DNA of 64,000 bases from the NCBI GenBank assembly GCA_035943995.1, contig DASZBS010000053.1, positions 1 through 64,000 of the forward strand. Reading direction: 5' to 3'. Shown one piece after another: positions 62,831 through 64,000 of the stretch. This DNA is from Vulcanimicrobium sp035943995 (GTDB lineage: Bacteria > Vulcanimicrobiota > Vulcanimicrobiia > Vulcanimicrobiales > Vulcanimicrobiaceae). Numbering within the stretch: the stretch's first letter is position 1; every line of letters starts with the position of its first letter. The notes under the pieces are model-generated. The model did not search any database and had not been told where the DNA came from. It saw nothing but the letters and a program-made list of their open reading frames with translations. Position numbers and translations under genes: made by a program.

Positions 62831-63402
62831 GATTGCTGCACGCTCGGCGCGTCACGCTCGCGCCGGTCGACGGCCGCAACGCGCGCGAGCTCTGGGAAGT
62901 GCTGAACATGCCGGACCTGCGAAAGTACCAGGACATCCCGCGCGTGCGCCCCGAGGAGTTCGAACGCCAAGTGCGCACGCGCCCCCGGCAATTGCGCGGC
63001 GGCGTGACGGGACGCTTCGAGTGGCTGCTGAAAGCGGGCAATCCGGCGCAGCCGATCGGCTGGATCTCACTGCGCGTGAACGACCGCACGCCGCGCATCG
63101 GCGAAGTGGGCTACAGCCTCGTGCTGGACGCGCGCGGCAAGGGCTACGCAAGCGAAGCGCTGGGTGCGGTGATCGACGAAGCGTTCGAGAGCGCCGACCT
63201 GGACGAGATCCAGGCGTGCATCATCCCGGAGAACGGCGCGTCACGCTCGGTGCTCGACCGCACGGGCTTTCGGGAAGAACGCCTGCTGCGCAGCGGCGCG
63301 GTGATCCGCGGCCGCCACGTCGACGTGCTGCTGTTCACGCTGACGCGCGCGAGCTGGGACCGCCAGCGCCGCGAAGCCCCGGCACGCGCTATTGGCGGGT
63401 GA
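62827..63402 (+). CDS. GNAT-family N-acetyltransferase (RimJ/RimL-like)
   Basis: A 191-residue GNAT protein. It has the RimJ/RimL pattern: LHARRVTLAPVDGRNARELWEVLNM, the acetyl-CoA loop ARGKGYASEALGAVIDEAF, and the NGASRSVLDRTGFREERLL ending. R-x-x-G-x-G/A is present as RGKGYA. Such enzymes acetylate ribosomal or other N-termini or small amines. Overlaps the membrane protein gene by four bases. Its target is unknown. Confidence 0.88.
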   Translation: MRLLHARRVTLAPVDGRNARELWEVLNMPDLRKYQDIPRVRPEEFERQVRTRPRQLRGGVTGRFEWLLKAGNPAQPIGWISLRVNDRTPRIGEVGYSLVLDARGKGYASEALGAVIDEAFESADLDEIQACIIPENGASRSVLDRTGFREERLLRSGAVIRGRHVDVLLFTLTRASWDRQRREAPARAIGG

Positions 63403-63441
63403 CGGCCCAGCTGTCGGAGGGAAAGGCACGCGACGACCGCG

Positions 63442-64000
63442 TTAGCGCTGCGAGTCGGCGCGCGCCGTTCGTCCTGGCCCCAGCCAACGGTTTAGCCAGT
63501 CCGTCATCTCGGCGAGGACAGTTTCGACGGTCTCGCGGCCCACGTAGCCGTGGGCTTCGTATGGGAGCATCACGAGGCGTGCAGTGCCGCCGTTGCCTTG
63601 GATTGCTGCGTATAAGCGCTCTGATTGGATCGGGAACGTGCCGGTGTTGTCGTCCGCCATGCCGTGGATCAGCAACAGCGGGTCCTTGATCGCGTTCGCG
63701 TACGTGAACGGCGACATCTTGGTGTAGAGCTCCGTCGCTTCCCAGTAGCTGCGGCGTTCGCTCTGGAACCCGAACGGCGTCAGCGTTCGGTTGTACGCGC
63801 CGCTGCGGGCGATGGCCGCTTTGAAATAACGCGTGTGTGCGAGGAGGTTGGCCGTCATGAATGCGCCGTAGGAGTGGCCGCCCACCGCGACGCGGTCGGG
63901 ATCGGTCACGCCGATGCGTACCGCTTCGTCGATTGCCGCTTTCGCATCCGCGGTGAGCTGCTCGACGTACGTGTCGTTCACGGTCTTCGGGTCGCCGACG
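63442..64000 (-). CDS. S9 family prolyl oligopeptidase, C-terminal part
   Basis: The window holds the last 186 residues; the frame is open to its end (VGDPKTVNDTYVEQLTADAK and on), so the gene continues past base 64000. The catalytic Ser is in GGHSYGAFM, the Asp in HGMADDNTG, and the His in LPYEAHGYVG. This fits the alpha/beta-hydrolase domain of S9 peptidases of the glutamyl/dipeptidyl type. It converges with the acetyltransferase. The propeller domain and any signal peptide are outside the window. Confidence 0.9.
   Translation of the reverse strand, partial: VGDPKTVNDTYVEQLTADAKAAIDEAVRIGVTDPDRVAVGGHSYGAFMTANLLAHTRYFKAAIARSGAYNRTLTPFGFQSERRSYWEATELYTKMSPFTYANAIKDPLLLIHGMADDNTGTFPIQSERLYAAIQGNGGTARLVMLPYEAHGYVGRETVETVLAEMTDWLNRWLGPGRTARADSQR

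Overview
This window is a chromosomal segment of a GC-rich (roughly two-thirds G+C), flagellated, probably diderm bacterium. The flagellar and chemotaxis set is of the type seen outside the Proteobacteria: a FliY-like long FliN, a FlbD/SwrD protein, the TIGR02530 flagellar operon protein between flgD and flgE, and CheC. Other clues are a Gram-positive-type SOS box (CGAAC-N4-GTTCG) at recA, a GatCAB amidotransferase, an amine-oxidase N-domain joined to a probable outer-membrane barrel, and many lineage-specific lipoproteins. I infer a deep-branching terrestrial lineage such as Eremiobacterota (WPS-2). This rests on gene content only and is not proven.

Layout. 1-5.0 kb: end of a short-chain dehydrogenase, an ArsR-type regulator, recA-recX, a GH125 glycosidase and purA. 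5.1-22.8 kb: one long flagellar cluster, fliF-G-H-I-J, a MotE-like protein, fliK, flgD, TIGR02530, flgE, flbD, motA-B, fliM, fliY, fliO-P-Q-R and flhB, almost all tightly packed or overlapping. 22.8-27.3 kb: four reverse-strand genes (three paralogous lipoproteins and an amine-oxidase-N/beta-barrel protein) that split flhB from flhA. 27.5-33.8 kb: flhA, a PilZ protein, cheY, cheC, cheA and cheW. 33.8-38.6 kb: a small membrane protein, an RlmD-type rRNA methyltransferase, a Nif11-like peptide overlapping a sulfotransferase-like gene, and a secreted S53 peptidase. 38.6-46.6 kb, reverse strand: a VOC protein, four tail-collar-domain proteins and three large lipoproteins. 46.8-50.2 kb: gatC-A-B. 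50.2-51.4 kb: a hypothetical gene, a decayed mazEF pair and a STAS-like tail-anchored protein. 51.5-64 kb: mutS2, tyrS, a zinc-ribbon protein, hslO, two HU paralogs, a second VOC protein, a lipoprotein, tRNA-Pro(GGG), an RNase H, a polysaccharide deacetylase, a DUF3465 protein, a large membrane protein, a GNAT acetyltransferase and the end of an S9 peptidase.

How it works together. The flagellar block supplies the MS ring, C ring, export apparatus, hook, stator and motor switch, and is followed directly by the chemotaxis core. Three boxes resembling the sigma-28 promoter (TAAA-like, 16 bases, GCCGATA-like) stand before fliF, motA and flhA. Not present here are fliE, flgB, flgC, fliL, fliA, cheB, cheR and receptors. 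recA has a perfect SOS operator.

Most notable: (i) fliO has no ATG, GTG or TTG that keeps its membrane segment, so it seems to start at CTG, and fliK may as well; (ii) a short dispersed repeat (CTTCGACARGCTCAGGG type) is written in frame into the ends or linkers of FliR, GatA, MutS2 and HslO; (iii) six lipoproteins at two loci share an N-terminal motif (ARxPxYVS-like); (iv) a Nif11-like gene overlaps a sulfotransferase next to an S53 peptidase; (v) a tail-collar gene triplet lies beside surface lipoproteins, without other phage genes; (vi) the mazEF remnants carry matching deletions. No gene-free stretch longer than about 300 bases was seen apart from the mazEF remnant zone.
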